Source of the DNA: a virus
Virus record (IMG/VR): IMGVR_UViG_3300042294_001682
Coordinates: 1-21,425 of that record
Direction: 5' to 3' (one strand)
DNA: 21,425 nucleotides
In this document: positions 7,975 through 15,339 of the stretch, one piece after another
How the letters are laid out: every line of letters starts with the position of its first letter
Position numbering within the stretch: the first letter of the stretch is position 1
Program-made: the position numbers and the translations under genes
The notes under the pieces: model-generated
Seen by the model: only the letters and a program-made list of their open reading frames with translations
Database searches by the model: none
What the model was told of the DNA's origin: nothing

Positions 7975-8662
7975 ATCATCCCCTGCAGCTCGTCGCCGGT
8001 GAACGTCTTGGTGGTGGGCTTACGCTCACGCATGGGGTGGATCTCGGCTGCGTCGTAGGGGCGGGAGCGTTTCTTCGGGTCGCGGTGGATCTCTGCTAGT
8101 TGGGCGAGCTGGGCTGCGGTGTGGTTCCAATCGTCTCGCTGCCGGCCGCGGACGGCGGCGAGCAACTCGCGGAGGGACCAGGGGCCGGGGTGGACGCCGA
8201 TGATGCCGGCGAGCTCGTACCCGAGCTCCCAGAGGTCCAGCGGGCGATCTCCTCGTCGATCGCCGCCGTGATCTCCGGCATCCGCTGCTCGACCACCTGC
8301 CCGGCCGCCACCTCCGCCGCCCTCACCCGCTCGACCGTCGCTGCCAGGATCTTCCTCGTGCGGGGTTGGCAAAAAAAAACCATCTCGTCGATGAGCGCGG
8401 TGTATGCCCGGTCGAGAGTCTCGCCGTCGAACTCGGCGAAGAACTGCTCCGGTGTCACGCCGCGGCCCTCGGCCTCCTTCTCGACCATGGCCCATATCAC
8501 CTGCCCGAGCGTGAACGGGTCGGCCAGCTGCTCCAGACTCTTTCGCTGCTCGGTCGCGATGTCGAACAGGGACACGCCGGTGTGGGCGCGGACGCGGGCG
8601 TAGGAGCCGTAGGTGGCCTCCATGTTCCACGCGCGGCCGGTGCGGTCCTTGAACGTGTGCAT
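7971..8662 (-). CDS. Tail assembly chaperone, frameshifted long form (gpGT-like)
   Basis: Read frame 0 from 8662 to the T run at 8379-8371, then frame -1 to the stop at 7971. This gives about 230 residues: 97 from gpG and 133 from the -1 frame, which is open from the T run to the stop. The -1 frame contains a strong T-domain signature: LDLWELGYELAGIIG, HPGPWSLRELLAAVRGRQ and AEIHRDPKKRSRPYDAAEIHP. I recognise this as the T-like half of phage chaperones. The join would include a Gly/Asp-rich linker of roughly 45 residues. The alternative is a shift nearer 8240, where the T domain begins, but no in-phase slippery heptamer is visible there. The stop overlaps the tape measure ATG. Confidence 0.75.
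8096..8662 (-). CDS. Tail assembly chaperone, short form (gpG-like)
   Basis: A 188-codon frame-0 product located just upstream of the tape measure, the position of lambda gpG. The N-terminus MHTFKDRTGRAWNMEATYGS and the helix-rich body (TLGQVIWAMVEKEAEGRG, DRAYTALIDEMVFF) match chaperone proteins I associate with planctomycete phages. Residues 100-142 form a plausible helix (RKILAATVERVRAAE). From residue 143 the sequence turns into low-complexity S, T, P and G, which is what translation beside the overlapping T frame would give. The start overlaps the tail-tube-like gene stop as TAATG. It likely binds the tape measure protein during tail assembly and is absent from the mature virion. Confidence 0.82.
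   Translation of the reverse strand: MHTFKDRTGRAWNMEATYGSYARVRAHTGVSLFDIATEQRKSLEQLADPFTLGQVIWAMVEKEAEGRGVTPEQFFAEFDGETLDRAYTALIDEMVFFCQPRTRKILAATVERVRAAEVAAGQVVEQRMPEITAAIDEEIARWTSGSSGTSSPASSASTPAPGPSASCSPPSAAGSETIGTTPQPSSPN
8371..8379 (-). promoter_or_regulatory. Candidate -1 ribosomal frameshift site (T TTT TTT)
   Basis: A run of nine T on the coding strand sits in codons GTT TTT TTT TGC of gpG. Positions 8378-8372 form T TTT TTT in the correct phase for tandem -1 slippage. A nine-base homopolymer stands out in such G+C-rich DNA. The -1 frame entered here is open to 7971 and carries the T domain. Confidence 0.65.
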
Positions 8663-9069
8663 TACGCCCTCTCGACATCAGTGCGCCACTCGCGAAGCTG
8701 AAACCGCGGGATCACGGCCCCGTCGATCGGCTCGTCGGCATCGACTTCGTGGATGGTGAAATACGTCCAAAAATCAAACAGCCCGCCCTCAAACTCGACG
8801 CGCAGGACCTGCGGCAGCAGAAAGCCGTTGACCGAGTGGAATCGACGCTCAAACAGCCACCGAGCCGTGTCTAAATCCGGCACCGTGAATCCAAGGTCGT
8901 ACGATCGAAGCACAACGGCGGCAGCCGGTGCGTTGGTGCCGTAGCCAGTCGCGTCCACGGTCGTGCAGCTCTGTCGCAGAACCACGTCCGCCACGCCGGT
9001 CAGCTCGCGGTCATCGACGCGCAGGATGCAGTTCCTGCCGAGCGCGTAAGTGATCGCCTTGGTCGCCAC
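8662..9069 (-). CDS. Tail-tube-like or minor tail protein
   Basis: A 135-residue protein beginning with GTG at 9069 (MATKAITYALGRNCILRV), with GGGAG about 7 nt upstream. The pattern of beta strands, a GVADVVLRQSCTTVDATG segment near 26-43 and VLRSYDLGFTVPD near 53-65 resembles tail-tube beta-sandwich proteins of siphophages. Together with the next gene upstream (9095-9460), it forms a pair of small beta proteins between the completion genes and the chaperone, where the major tail protein is expected. Which of the two forms the tube cannot be decided by eye; one may be a tube-cap or initiator paralogue. Its stop overlaps the gpG start by one base. Confidence 0.72.
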   Translation of the reverse strand: MATKAITYALGRNCILRVDDRELTGVADVVLRQSCTTVDATGYGTNAPAAAVVLRSYDLGFTVPDLDTARWLFERRFHSVNGFLLPQVLRVEFEGGLFDFWTYFTIHEVDADEPIDGAVIPRFQLREWRTDVERA

Positions 9070-9094
9070 GGTCCGCTCCCGTCAACTCGCCGGC

Positions 9095-9460
9095 TTAGAC
9101 GGGCTGGGCTCCCGCGTGCCGCCGGAGGCTGATCGTCGTCTCGATGGCCCCGTCGATCTCCTGCGGCTCGCCGATGTTGTTCACGTAGTAGAGCCCGGTC
9201 GCGAGCGAGCCGGTCACGCCGACCGACAGCACGCCGGTCGAGTGGATCGCGCAGGTGTGGTCGAGCACGACCACCTCGAACGCGGCGTTCCACCGCACGG
9301 GCACGAACTCCTGGATCGTCTCGCTGCCGCGCGTCGTCACCTCGGCCTCGGCTGCGGTCTCGCGGGTGTACGTGACACTTTTCACGTCCTTGTTAGCGAT
9401 GAACGTGCCGAACGTGAAAAGCTGGTCCTTGCCGAGCTTGTAAGAGTGGGCGACGGGCAT
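9095..9460 (-). CDS. Probable major tail tube protein
   Basis: A 121-residue protein. The start at ATG 9460 is chosen because AGGAG lies about 7 nt upstream; an in-frame start at 9496 would put this site inside the gene. It begins MPVAHSYKLGKDQLFTFG and continues with alternating strands (VKSVTYTRETAAEAEVTTRG, AAFEVVVLDHTCAIHSTGVLSVGVTG) and ends GAIETTISLRRHAGAQPV. The size, beta content and position before the tail chaperone fit a major tail protein. It has a strong ribosome binding site and follows a 60-nt intergenic space, both consistent with high expression. I cannot exclude that the neighbouring 135-residue protein is the main tube subunit. Confidence 0.68.
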   Translation of the reverse strand: MPVAHSYKLGKDQLFTFGTFIANKDVKSVTYTRETAAEAEVTTRGSETIQEFVPVRWNAAFEVVVLDHTCAIHSTGVLSVGVTGSLATGLYYVNNIGEPQEIDGAIETTISLRRHAGAQPV

Positions 9461-9504
9461 GGTGTGCTCCTGTGCGTTTTCGGCGGCGACGGCCACCTGA
9501 ACGT

Positions 9505-9516
9505 CAGTATACCAGT
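9505..9516 (-). promoter_or_regulatory. Shared intergenic 12-mer, candidate promoter or operator
   Basis: On the minus strand this reads ACTGGTATACTG, 4 nt past the stop of the 262-residue gene and 45 nt upstream of the tail-tube-like start. The same 12-mer with one change occurs at 20376-20387 in the same relative position. TATACT resembles a -10 box, but I see no convincing -35. Confidence 0.3.
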
Positions 9517-9520
9517 ACGG

Positions 9521-10309
9521 CTACATGATCCGGACGGTGTTGCCGGTGCCACGAGCCCCGGGCATGTTCTTGAACTGCGCCCGAAAAGCCTTGGCGATCG
9601 AGCCGTTCGCCACGCAAAACCGCATGGCCGGCTGCATGAACGGACGGGCCGGGTAGTGGGCTCCCTCGACGATCGACATGGGCTGCCACCGCGATGCGTT
9701 GCGGGGCCGCGTCCCGACCGGGAGTTTCATCACGATCGGCTGCCGCATACCGCCGCGCTTCGTGCGGATCTGCGGCACAAACGCCCACGTCATCATCTGA
9801 GCGTTCCCGCCAAACTCGTGCAGGTACGGGATCGGCCGGCCCTTCTTGCTCGGCCCCACGACCGCGGAGTGGGTCGATTGCTCGTAGAAGTTCCAGAGGT
9901 TGCGGCGGAAGCCGATGTAGCTGGCGAAGTGGCCGGCGTAGGGCGTGTGCGTGAACGGCGGCGAGCCGGGCGGCGACGCCGGTGGCCGCTGCACTTCGCG
10001 GATGATCGTGTTGCCCGCCCGCTGCCCGATCACGCCCATCTGCACGAGCGTGCTGATGCCGGCCCCGGGGAAGTCTGCTCGCACCTTGGTCGAGAGCCGG
10101 GCGAGCCCCTTCTTCTTGATGATCCGCTTCGCCCGGTCCTTCACGAGCATCGACGCCTTCGAGAGCGCCTTCAGGTCCATCTCGTCCAGGGCGGCCTGCA
10201 CCGCCGCACGGTCGAAGAACATCTCCACGTTCGCCTTCACCTGGATCGACGGCGTGTTGGCGACGAGGTTGGGGATGCGCGGGAAGAATCCCGGGCTGCG
10301 CGGGATCAT
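9521..10309 (-). CDS. HK97 gp10-like or tail completion protein
   Basis: A 262-residue protein. The start at ATG 10309 is fixed by an ATGA overlap with the preceding stop; the longer open frame upstream is a shadow. The N-terminal region is basic and helical (ALSKASMLVKDRAKRIIKKKG). The C-terminal half holds motifs common in head-tail joining or tail completion proteins: GPSKKGRPIPYLHEFGG near 156-172 and YPARPFMQPAM near 224-234. The latter, ARPFMxPA, is typical of HK97 gp10 and related virion morphogenesis proteins. The protein is longer than the usual 110-150 residues, through an N-terminal extension and an inserted region. It probably acts at the head-tail interface during assembly. Confidence 0.75.
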   Translation of the reverse strand: MIPRSPGFFPRIPNLVANTPSIQVKANVEMFFDRAAVQAALDEMDLKALSKASMLVKDRAKRIIKKKGLARLSTKVRADFPGAGISTLVQMGVIGQRAGNTIIREVQRPPASPPGSPPFTHTPYAGHFASYIGFRRNLWNFYEQSTHSAVVGPSKKGRPIPYLHEFGGNAQMMTWAFVPQIRTKRGGMRQPIVMKLPVGTRPRNASRWQPMSIVEGAHYPARPFMQPAMRFCVANGSIAKAFRAQFKNMPGARGTGNTVRIM

Positions 10310-10773
10310 GGAGACCCCACCTTCGCGTTGGCGTATCGGTAGGTGATCGCGATGTCGGCCAGAAACACCCGCGACTTCGTCACCTGGTCCTGGTCGAACG
10401 TGACCGCGTTGGTGATGCCCATCCACGCCACGCCCTCCGGCATCGGCGGGGCGCTCACCGGCAGCGTCCGCGAGCGGATCGCGTCCACGATGTTCGTCCG
10501 CAGCTCCTGCAGGTCGTCGATCTCGTCGTCGTCGTCGAACTTCTTGCCGATCACGACGTGGATCTCGCACTCGAACAGGTCGGCCTGCCGGGTGTGGTTC
10601 GTCACCTCCACAGGGCCGGGCACCACCGAGACCTTGAGATCGGCCAGCTCCTCCGTGGTGTAGTCCGGGGTGTAGGTGCGGACCGCGTCCACGCCGCCGA
10701 TCGCCCCGTCGAACGCGGCGAGCGACAGACTGGCGGCGAGCGAGTCGGCGATGAGTATTTCGATGGCGGTCAT
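10306..10773 (-). CDS. Tail terminator or minor tail completion protein candidate
   Basis: A 155-residue protein beginning MTAIEILIADSLAASLSLAAFD. The mix of an N-terminal helix, central strands (DLKVSVVPGPVEVTNHTRQ, ECEIHVVIGKKF) and a helix (EIDDLQELRTNIVDAIRS) followed by a C-terminal strand pair fits the alpha/beta fold of tail terminator proteins (lambda gpU type). Its place between head-completion and tail-tube genes supports this. The segment DDDDEIDD is notably acidic. Its ATG overlaps the glycosyltransferase stop as ATGA, and its own stop overlaps the gp10-like start in the same way, so the carbohydrate cassette is translationally linked to tail genes. Assignment to the U family is by context and secondary structure, not a diagnostic motif. 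Confidence 0.72.
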   Translation of the reverse strand: MTAIEILIADSLAASLSLAAFDGAIGGVDAVRTYTPDYTTEELADLKVSVVPGPVEVTNHTRQADLFECEIHVVIGKKFDDDDEIDDLQELRTNIVDAIRSRTLPVSAPPMPEGVAWMGITNAVTFDQDQVTKSRVFLADIAITYRYANAKVGSP

Positions 10774-11822
10774 GGTTTGGGTCCGTCCTCTACAGTCATT
10801 CTCTCAAGTGCCGCCACGTTGGCGGCGTGCCGCGGGTCGGCGGGGTTTCGGCGGGCCGCCTCTCGGGCGTGCCGGAGGGCCTCGTCGTGGAGCCCGAGCA
10901 TCCACGCCGCCGAATACGCGAGATCGGCCGGCAGGTCGCCGTACGCCGCGGGATCGCTCGCGTGGCTGCGGCTCTCGTCGTGGCAGTTGAGAGCCTGGCG
11001 AGCCCAGTAGAGCGTGCCCACCGGGTCGCGCTTCGCCCACGCCATGCCGGCGACGTGGGAGTAGGGCTCCGGCTCCTGCGGCGACTCAAGCATCGCCCCG
11101 AGCATGTGGACGCTGCTGCCCTGCTGGTCGATCCGCGAGAGCACCCGCCGGGCGTAGGACCGCTCGTTGGGAGCCCCGCCCGGCATCCGCAGATACTTGC
11201 CGAGCTCGTCGGCCGCGGCCGGGTCGCCCAGGTAGTCGAGCTCCCGGGCGAAATACCACTGCATCCGCGCGTCGGCCGGATTCTCGCGGACCGCCTGGCG
11301 GAGCAGCGACAGGTCGCTCTTGTGCATCTTGCCGGGCTGCCGGTGGTGGCGGATCACCACGTCGTCGTTGAACGTCTGCACCTCGGCCCCGTCCCACCGC
11401 ACGAGCCCCTCGTGGGTCGCCCCCGCCCAGCGGTAGCCGGTGCGGGAGTGGATGCGGTCGCAGCGAAACCGGAGCGCGTCTGACCACCAGTACCAGTAGC
11501 GGAGCTTCGTGGTCTCCGGCTTCCACGCGGCCTCCAGGGCCGCCCGCCACCCGGGGTCGAGGGCTTCGTCCAGGTCGAGCCGGATCGCCACGTCCACGTC
11601 CGCGGGGACGTGCATCAGCGAGAGGTTGTGGGCGTCGTCCCACCGCCACGGGATCGGGGTACCGCGGGCCACAGTGACCCCCGCGGCCTCCAGCAGCTGC
11701 ACGGTGTCGTCGGTGGAGCCGGTGTCGGTGACCACGCGAACGTCCGCGTCCCGGCACGACCCCTCCCAGCGGGCCACGTTGGCGGCTTCGTTCTTGGCGA
11801 GGGCGTAGATGGCGACCTTCAT
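10770..11822 (-). CDS. Glycosyltransferase family 2 with TPR-like C-terminal region
   Basis: A 350-residue protein. Residues 1-160 form a GT-A type domain: MKVAIYALAKNE (N11), DTGSTDDT at 33-40, the metal-binding DLDEA at 83-87 and a THEGL motif at 136-140. The enzyme should move a sugar from a nucleotide-sugar donor; sugar and acceptor are unknown. Residues about 165-340 are helical repeats with TPR-like character (ADARMQWYFARELDYLGD, DEALRHAREAARRNPADP), probably for acceptor binding. No membrane helix is present, so it should be cytoplasmic. It is joined by ATGA overlaps to the methyltransferase before it and the tail terminator after it. The first named candidates for its acceptor are the fibre protein encoded nearby or a host surface glycan. 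Confidence 0.9.
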   Translation of the reverse strand: MKVAIYALAKNEAANVARWEGSCRDADVRVVTDTGSTDDTVQLLEAAGVTVARGTPIPWRWDDAHNLSLMHVPADVDVAIRLDLDEALDPGWRAALEAAWKPETTKLRYWYWWSDALRFRCDRIHSRTGYRWAGATHEGLVRWDGAEVQTFNDDVVIRHHRQPGKMHKSDLSLLRQAVRENPADARMQWYFARELDYLGDPAAADELGKYLRMPGGAPNERSYARRVLSRIDQQGSSVHMLGAMLESPQEPEPYSHVAGMAWAKRDPVGTLYWARQALNCHDESRSHASDPAAYGDLPADLAYSAAWMLGLHDEALRHAREAARRNPADPRHAANVAALERMTVEDGPKP

Positions 11823-12379
11823 GTCAGGATGGCCCCCTGCCGCAGCCCATCATCGAAATACTCCACCGTCCGGGCCTGCTCGCGGGCGAACGTCTCGACC
11901 GCCCGCCGCACGTCGCGGTTGTCGCAGTCGTCCGCCAGGATCGCCCGGCAGTGGGCCACGAGCCGCAGGTCGGCCAGGGCACCCTCGTAGGAGTGGTCGC
12001 CGTCGATATGGGCGAAGTCGGCCGGCGGGAGTGACTTGATCGCGTGCGAGTCCACTACGACCAGGTCGGCGTCGATCTCGTGCCGGTCCACCAGCCGCCG
12101 CCAGTGGGCCAGACAGTCATAGCTGTCCGCGTCCATCGCCCCGTCGATGCACAGAAACGACGCCCGCGGGGCCACGGTCGCGAACGTGAGCAGCGAGTAG
12201 CCGCAGCGGGTGCCGATCTCGATCACCCGCCGGGGCGCGAACCGCCGGCAGACCTGCGCTTTCATGGCGTAGTGGAAGATCACCCGGCTGTCGCAGCCGA
12301 ACCAATCGTCGTCCCGCCAGTTGGCTTCGAGCAGTGCCCGGATGGTGTCCACGGCCGGCACGTCCACGCTCACTCCCAT
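11819..12379 (-). CDS. Class I SAM-dependent methyltransferase (Methyltransf_24 type)
   Basis: A 186-residue protein. The SAM-binding motif VIEIGTRCGYS lies at 52-62, the acidic post-II residue in LCIDGAM at 77-82, and the HIDGDHSYEGALADL block at 124-138, with LADDCD at 148-153. This arrangement is typical of Methyltransf_24 enzymes, which often O-methylate sugars or small molecules. There is no DNA methylase DPPY/NPPY motif. The start at ATG 12379 is supported by GGAG 8-9 nt upstream and lies 10 nt inside the end of the propeller gene; a longer upstream frame is a shadow. Placed between a GH130-like protein and a glycosyltransferase, its likely substrate is a sugar; this is inference. The stop overlaps the glycosyltransferase ATG. 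Confidence 0.88.
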   Translation of the reverse strand: MGVSVDVPAVDTIRALLEANWRDDDWFGCDSRVIFHYAMKAQVCRRFAPRRVIEIGTRCGYSLLTFATVAPRASFLCIDGAMDADSYDCLAHWRRLVDRHEIDADLVVVDSHAIKSLPPADFAHIDGDHSYEGALADLRLVAHCRAILADDCDNRDVRRAVETFAREQARTVEYFDDGLRQGAILT

Positions 12380-13410
12380 GTCGGACTCTCCAGGATGGAT
12401 CGCACCTGCTCGACCGCCATCTCGGCCATCCATGCCTCCGCGTCCCGCACGCCGAACGTGGCGATCAGCTTGCCGCCGCGGAGGGCCAGCCCGGCACAGA
12501 ACTCGATCTTTCGCGATTCGCGAAACGCGAACGGCGGCGACACGGCCGCGATCGACCAGTCGGCTTCGGCGAACAGCACGAAGCGGTGCTCGTAGACCCG
12601 GCGGCCCTTGACCATCGCGACCTCGTGGATCACCGCCAGCCACTCGCCGCTGCCGATGGGCACGAGCTGCGAGCCGCCGCGAAACGCCCGGGCCACCGGC
12701 GGCGACTCGGCGTAGGCCGTGACCGTCCAGTCGTCACCGGAATCCTCGACCAGACATACGTGGCCGTTGGCCGAGCATGAGTAGAGCCACCGCTTCTGGC
12801 CCACGAGCGGCATCCAGTTCTTCTCGTGCTTGCCGTCCACCGTGTCGTGGCACACGAGACTCGCGATCCGGCCGTCCACGACCTCGCCGTATGCCATCCG
12901 GCAAGTGCCGTCCTGCCCGTTGAGATTGCGGAGCGTGGCCGATGCGTAGAGCCGGCCGTCGATCGAGTTGAGCCGCACGTCCTCCAGCCCATCGACCGGG
13001 AACTGCGACCGCGGGTAGTCGCATTGCAGCATGGTCGCGAGACCGGGCCGCTCGTAGAGCAGGTTGTCGGTGCGGATCACGCCGGCATCTTCCGGCGGCA
13101 TGACGTACTGGCCGTTGTCGTCGATCCGGTAGTTGCTGGTCCGGACGTTGTAGAGCGGCACGCCGTCGTGGATCACGACCGACGGGTTGAACCGCGACCA
13201 GCCGACCCGGACGGCGGGCTCCAGCGGAGTGAGCCACACGTCCACCAGGTCGCCGAGCGGCCGGGTGTACCACGTCCGGTTGGAGCGGACGGTCTCGTCC
13301 CTCTCCGGCGAGAGGTCCATGCGCATGAGCCGCTCGCACGCGCGGCGGCCCACGTCGTGCTCGCCGCAGTAGTAGGCGTGGGCCGCGAGTCGGTGCAGGT
13401 GTTCGATCAT
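12370..13410 (-). CDS. GH130-like beta-propeller protein with TPR-like N-terminus
   Basis: A 346-residue protein. Residues 1-45 resemble one TPR helix pair (HRLAAHAYYCGEHDVGRRACERL). Residues 60-346 show five-blade propeller character with motifs GLEDVRL at 141-147, EKNWMPL at 196-202, GGSQLVP at 245-251, YEHRFVLF at 273-280, SPPFAF at 291-296 and EFCAGLA at 303-309. I associate this set with GH130-related domains that occur fused to TPR and family 2 glycosyltransferase domains. GH130 enzymes are mannoside phosphorylases or hydrolases, but this group may bind or process other glycans. The start has no clear Shine-Dalgarno site and follows a 102-nt gap. It begins the three-gene carbohydrate cassette. 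Catalytic residues cannot be assigned with confidence. Confidence 0.75.
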   Translation of the reverse strand: MIEHLHRLAAHAYYCGEHDVGRRACERLMRMDLSPERDETVRSNRTWYTRPLGDLVDVWLTPLEPAVRVGWSRFNPSVVIHDGVPLYNVRTSNYRIDDNGQYVMPPEDAGVIRTDNLLYERPGLATMLQCDYPRSQFPVDGLEDVRLNSIDGRLYASATLRNLNGQDGTCRMAYGEVVDGRIASLVCHDTVDGKHEKNWMPLVGQKRWLYSCSANGHVCLVEDSGDDWTVTAYAESPPVARAFRGGSQLVPIGSGEWLAVIHEVAMVKGRRVYEHRFVLFAEADWSIAAVSPPFAFRESRKIEFCAGLALRGGKLIATFGVRDAEAWMAEMAVEQVRSILESPTWE

Positions 13411-13448
13411 AGGTGTTCACCCGTTCACCGGCAGCGTAGCGATCCGGG

Positions 13449-13466
13449 CCGGGGTGTAAACCCCGG
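13449..13466 (-). other. Intergenic hairpin upstream of the GH130-like gene
   Basis: A perfect 7-bp stem (CCGGGGT/ACCCCGG) with a 4-nt loop lies in the 102-nt space between the fibre stop and the GH130-like start. No T tract follows, so it is not a standard terminator. It may affect mRNA stability or translation of the cassette. Confidence 0.4.
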
Positions 13467-13512
13467 GATTCGGGCGGTCAGAGCGTCGCCGCCTCCCTGT
13501 TTTTGGCAGGCA

Positions 13513-15339
13513 TTACAAAGAGCTTGCCGTGTAGTCGTTTGAGATTTGCGACGCCTCGACGTATGCGTGCCAGATGATCGTGGTCCCAGCGACGCCGGTC
13601 ACTTCCAGCTCTACGGAGTCGAGCGTCCCGTTTGCTTTTAGGGTGGCAGATGCAGTCGAAAGGCCGCTGTCGGTGTGCTTGTTAGAGCTCGCCTGTCCGA
13701 CAATCGTCAGGTTTGAAGACCCGTCTCGCTTGACGGTTGCCGTGATTGTTTCGCCGTAGGCTATGTCCCCAGTCCCACGTCCGGCGATTTCAAATCGCAT
13801 CCGATATACCGACCGCTCCTCTAAAATGATGGAGTTGGTCGAGGCCACCGTGGACAGTCCGTCGATCGTCATCACCGCCGGCGTGGCGTCGGTGGTGCGC
13901 CGCTTCAGGCACCACATATTCATCTGCGCGATATGCCGCGTCGAGCCGTTCATCAGGTAGCCGGTTCCAAAGCCGCCCTGGTAGGCGTTCTTCGTCACGA
14001 CCTGGCGACCGAGCGCGAATCCGTGTTGGCCCACCAGGTTGTGATCGGTACCGATTGCGAACCCGCGGGATGTCGGGATGATGTTTCGCCATCCGATCGC
14101 GATCCCCTCGCCGCCGCCGTTTAGCGTGCAGATCAGAGAGCGAGTAAGGACGTTGGATTGTCCGAGCCCGCTCGCCTGCTCCAGAAAATCAGTCGTGGCC
14201 GCTTGAAACTCGGCCGGCGCGACAAGCGTAATCACGGTCCTGTTCGTTCCGGCGTTGTAGGAGACCGCCGAAACCTTGTTTGGCTGCCAAGAGTCCACAT
14301 TCGAGGCGCTCGCCAAAAGGACCGCAACCACAGTGCCTACGGGATACGTCGATGACCTGTTTCCGCTGATCTCGACAGAGTGGCTTGCGGTCGGGCTTGT
14401 CCAGTTGTGCGCCACAATCTGGTCGCCCGATCCGCCGACCTGGTTGTATGCGCCAATCGCGTGCCCTACGTTTCGGACGAGGTTGTATTGGCCGAGCGCC
14501 GACGACATCGACGCGCCGACAGTGTTGCCGTAACCGGCGGCGAAACTGCCCTTCGCTTGATTGCCGTCCGATGAAGTTGTGTTGTCGATGACGTGACAGG
14601 CCCATCCGAAAGTCGCGCTATATTGCCCGGCGTGTGCCGGGAACTCGCCGTAATGATTGAACCGACCCGCGCCGAAGTGGCTTCTATTCTGAATCCACGC
14701 CACGGCGCGATGGTTTACCTCAGTCGGCACGCCGTTTTCGATGTTTGGCAGGCCGTTGGCGAGGTTGATGTAGAAGTCTTGCTTTGCATCCTCCGTGCCG
14801 AGGTTGGTGTGGGTGTGGGCCGTCGGCGTTCTCGCGTCGGAGAGCCTCGCGTCGTCGCCGGCCGCCACCGTGCCGGCCGCGGTGCCGACGTTCAGGACCG
14901 CCGCGCCGCCGAGGCCGAGCAGCGTCCGGCCCGTAGAGGCGCTGGTCGTGACGAGCTCCCCTCCGTCGCTCGTGGTGACGAAGCGCCCGGAAACGGTGTT
15001 CCCGGCGATCAGTCCGTCGTTCGTGATGCTGCCGTGGGCGTGATCGGACGGCGCGAACGTCGCCGGCTTGCCCGTGATGTCATCCCACGACCCCGCACCG
15101 GCGACCTGCTCGGTCCAGGTGGAGAGATCGGCCCCGAGCCGCCACGTCATGCCGGTCGCGGTGACGAACACCAGCATCCCCTGCTCGCGACGCGGAGCCG
15201 GGATCGCGTCGCGATCGGCGTCGCTCGCGACCGTGCGGTAGCCGCCCAGCCCGTAGGCCGCGGCGTGCGTGGGATGCACGTCGGCGGTGTCCAGCGGCAC
15301 CACCGGGGCGACGACGTTCGTGCCCTTTATCTCTCCCAT
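13513..15339 (-). CDS. Tail fibre or receptor-binding protein with YadA-like repeats
   Basis: A 608-residue protein. ATG 15339 is set by an ATGA overlap with the upstream stop; the long frame upstream is a shadow. Residues 35-80 resemble phage N-terminal segments of the ADRDAIPAPREQG type (LVFVTATGMTWRLG). Residues 84-105 carry a fibre motif, WDDITGKPATFAPSDHAHG, and a second THTHTN occurs near 175. Residues 264-300 and 408-460 contain YadA-head-like repeats (GSFAAGYGN, SALGQYN, GHAIGAYN, GIAIGWRN, GFAIGTDHN, GFALGRQ), which form trimeric left-handed beta rolls. Residues 470-608 form a beta-rich C-terminal domain. The portion below about 14800 is richer in A+T than the N-terminal third. It likely contacts the host surface. 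Confidence 0.85.
   Translation of the reverse strand: MGEIKGTNVVAPVVPLDTADVHPTHAAAYGLGGYRTVASDADRDAIPAPRREQGMLVFVTATGMTWRLGADLSTWTEQVAGAGSWDDITGKPATFAPSDHAHGSITNDGLIAGNTVSGRFVTTSDGGELVTTSASTGRTLLGLGGAAVLNVGTAAGTVAAGDDARLSDARTPTAHTHTNLGTEDAKQDFYINLANGLPNIENGVPTEVNHRAVAWIQNRSHFGAGRFNHYGEFPAHAGQYSATFGWACHVIDNTTSSDGNQAKGSFAAGYGNTVGASMSSALGQYNLVRNVGHAIGAYNQVGGSGDQIVAHNWTSPTASHSVEISGNRSSTYPVGTVVAVLLASASNVDSWQPNKVSAVSYNAGTNRTVITLVAPAEFQAATTDFLEQASGLGQSNVLTRSLICTLNGGGEGIAIGWRNIIPTSRGFAIGTDHNLVGQHGFALGRQVVTKNAYQGGFGTGYLMNGSTRHIAQMNMWCLKRRTTDATPAVMTIDGLSTVASTNSIILEERSVYRMRFEIAGRGTGDIAYGETITATVKRDGSSNLTIVGQASSNKHTDSGLSTASATLKANGTLDSVELEVTGVAGTTIIWHAYVEASQISNDYTASSL

Noticed and set aside
8371-8379. Nine-base homopolymer as a sequencing error that split one gene
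   Set aside because: A -1 frameshift at the tail chaperone is the normal arrangement for this gene pair, and frame 0 stays protein-like for about 45 residues after the run, so an error is not needed. It cannot be fully excluded without reads.
8600-10342. Plus-strand frame 9050-10342 over the tail genes
   Set aside because: It is opposite several genes with clear starts and overlaps, and its product has low-complexity shadow composition.
11819-12379. DNA methyltransferase identity for the SAM enzyme
   Set aside because: It lacks DPPY/NPPY and other DNA methylase motifs; the HIDGDHSYEG block points to the small-molecule or sugar type.
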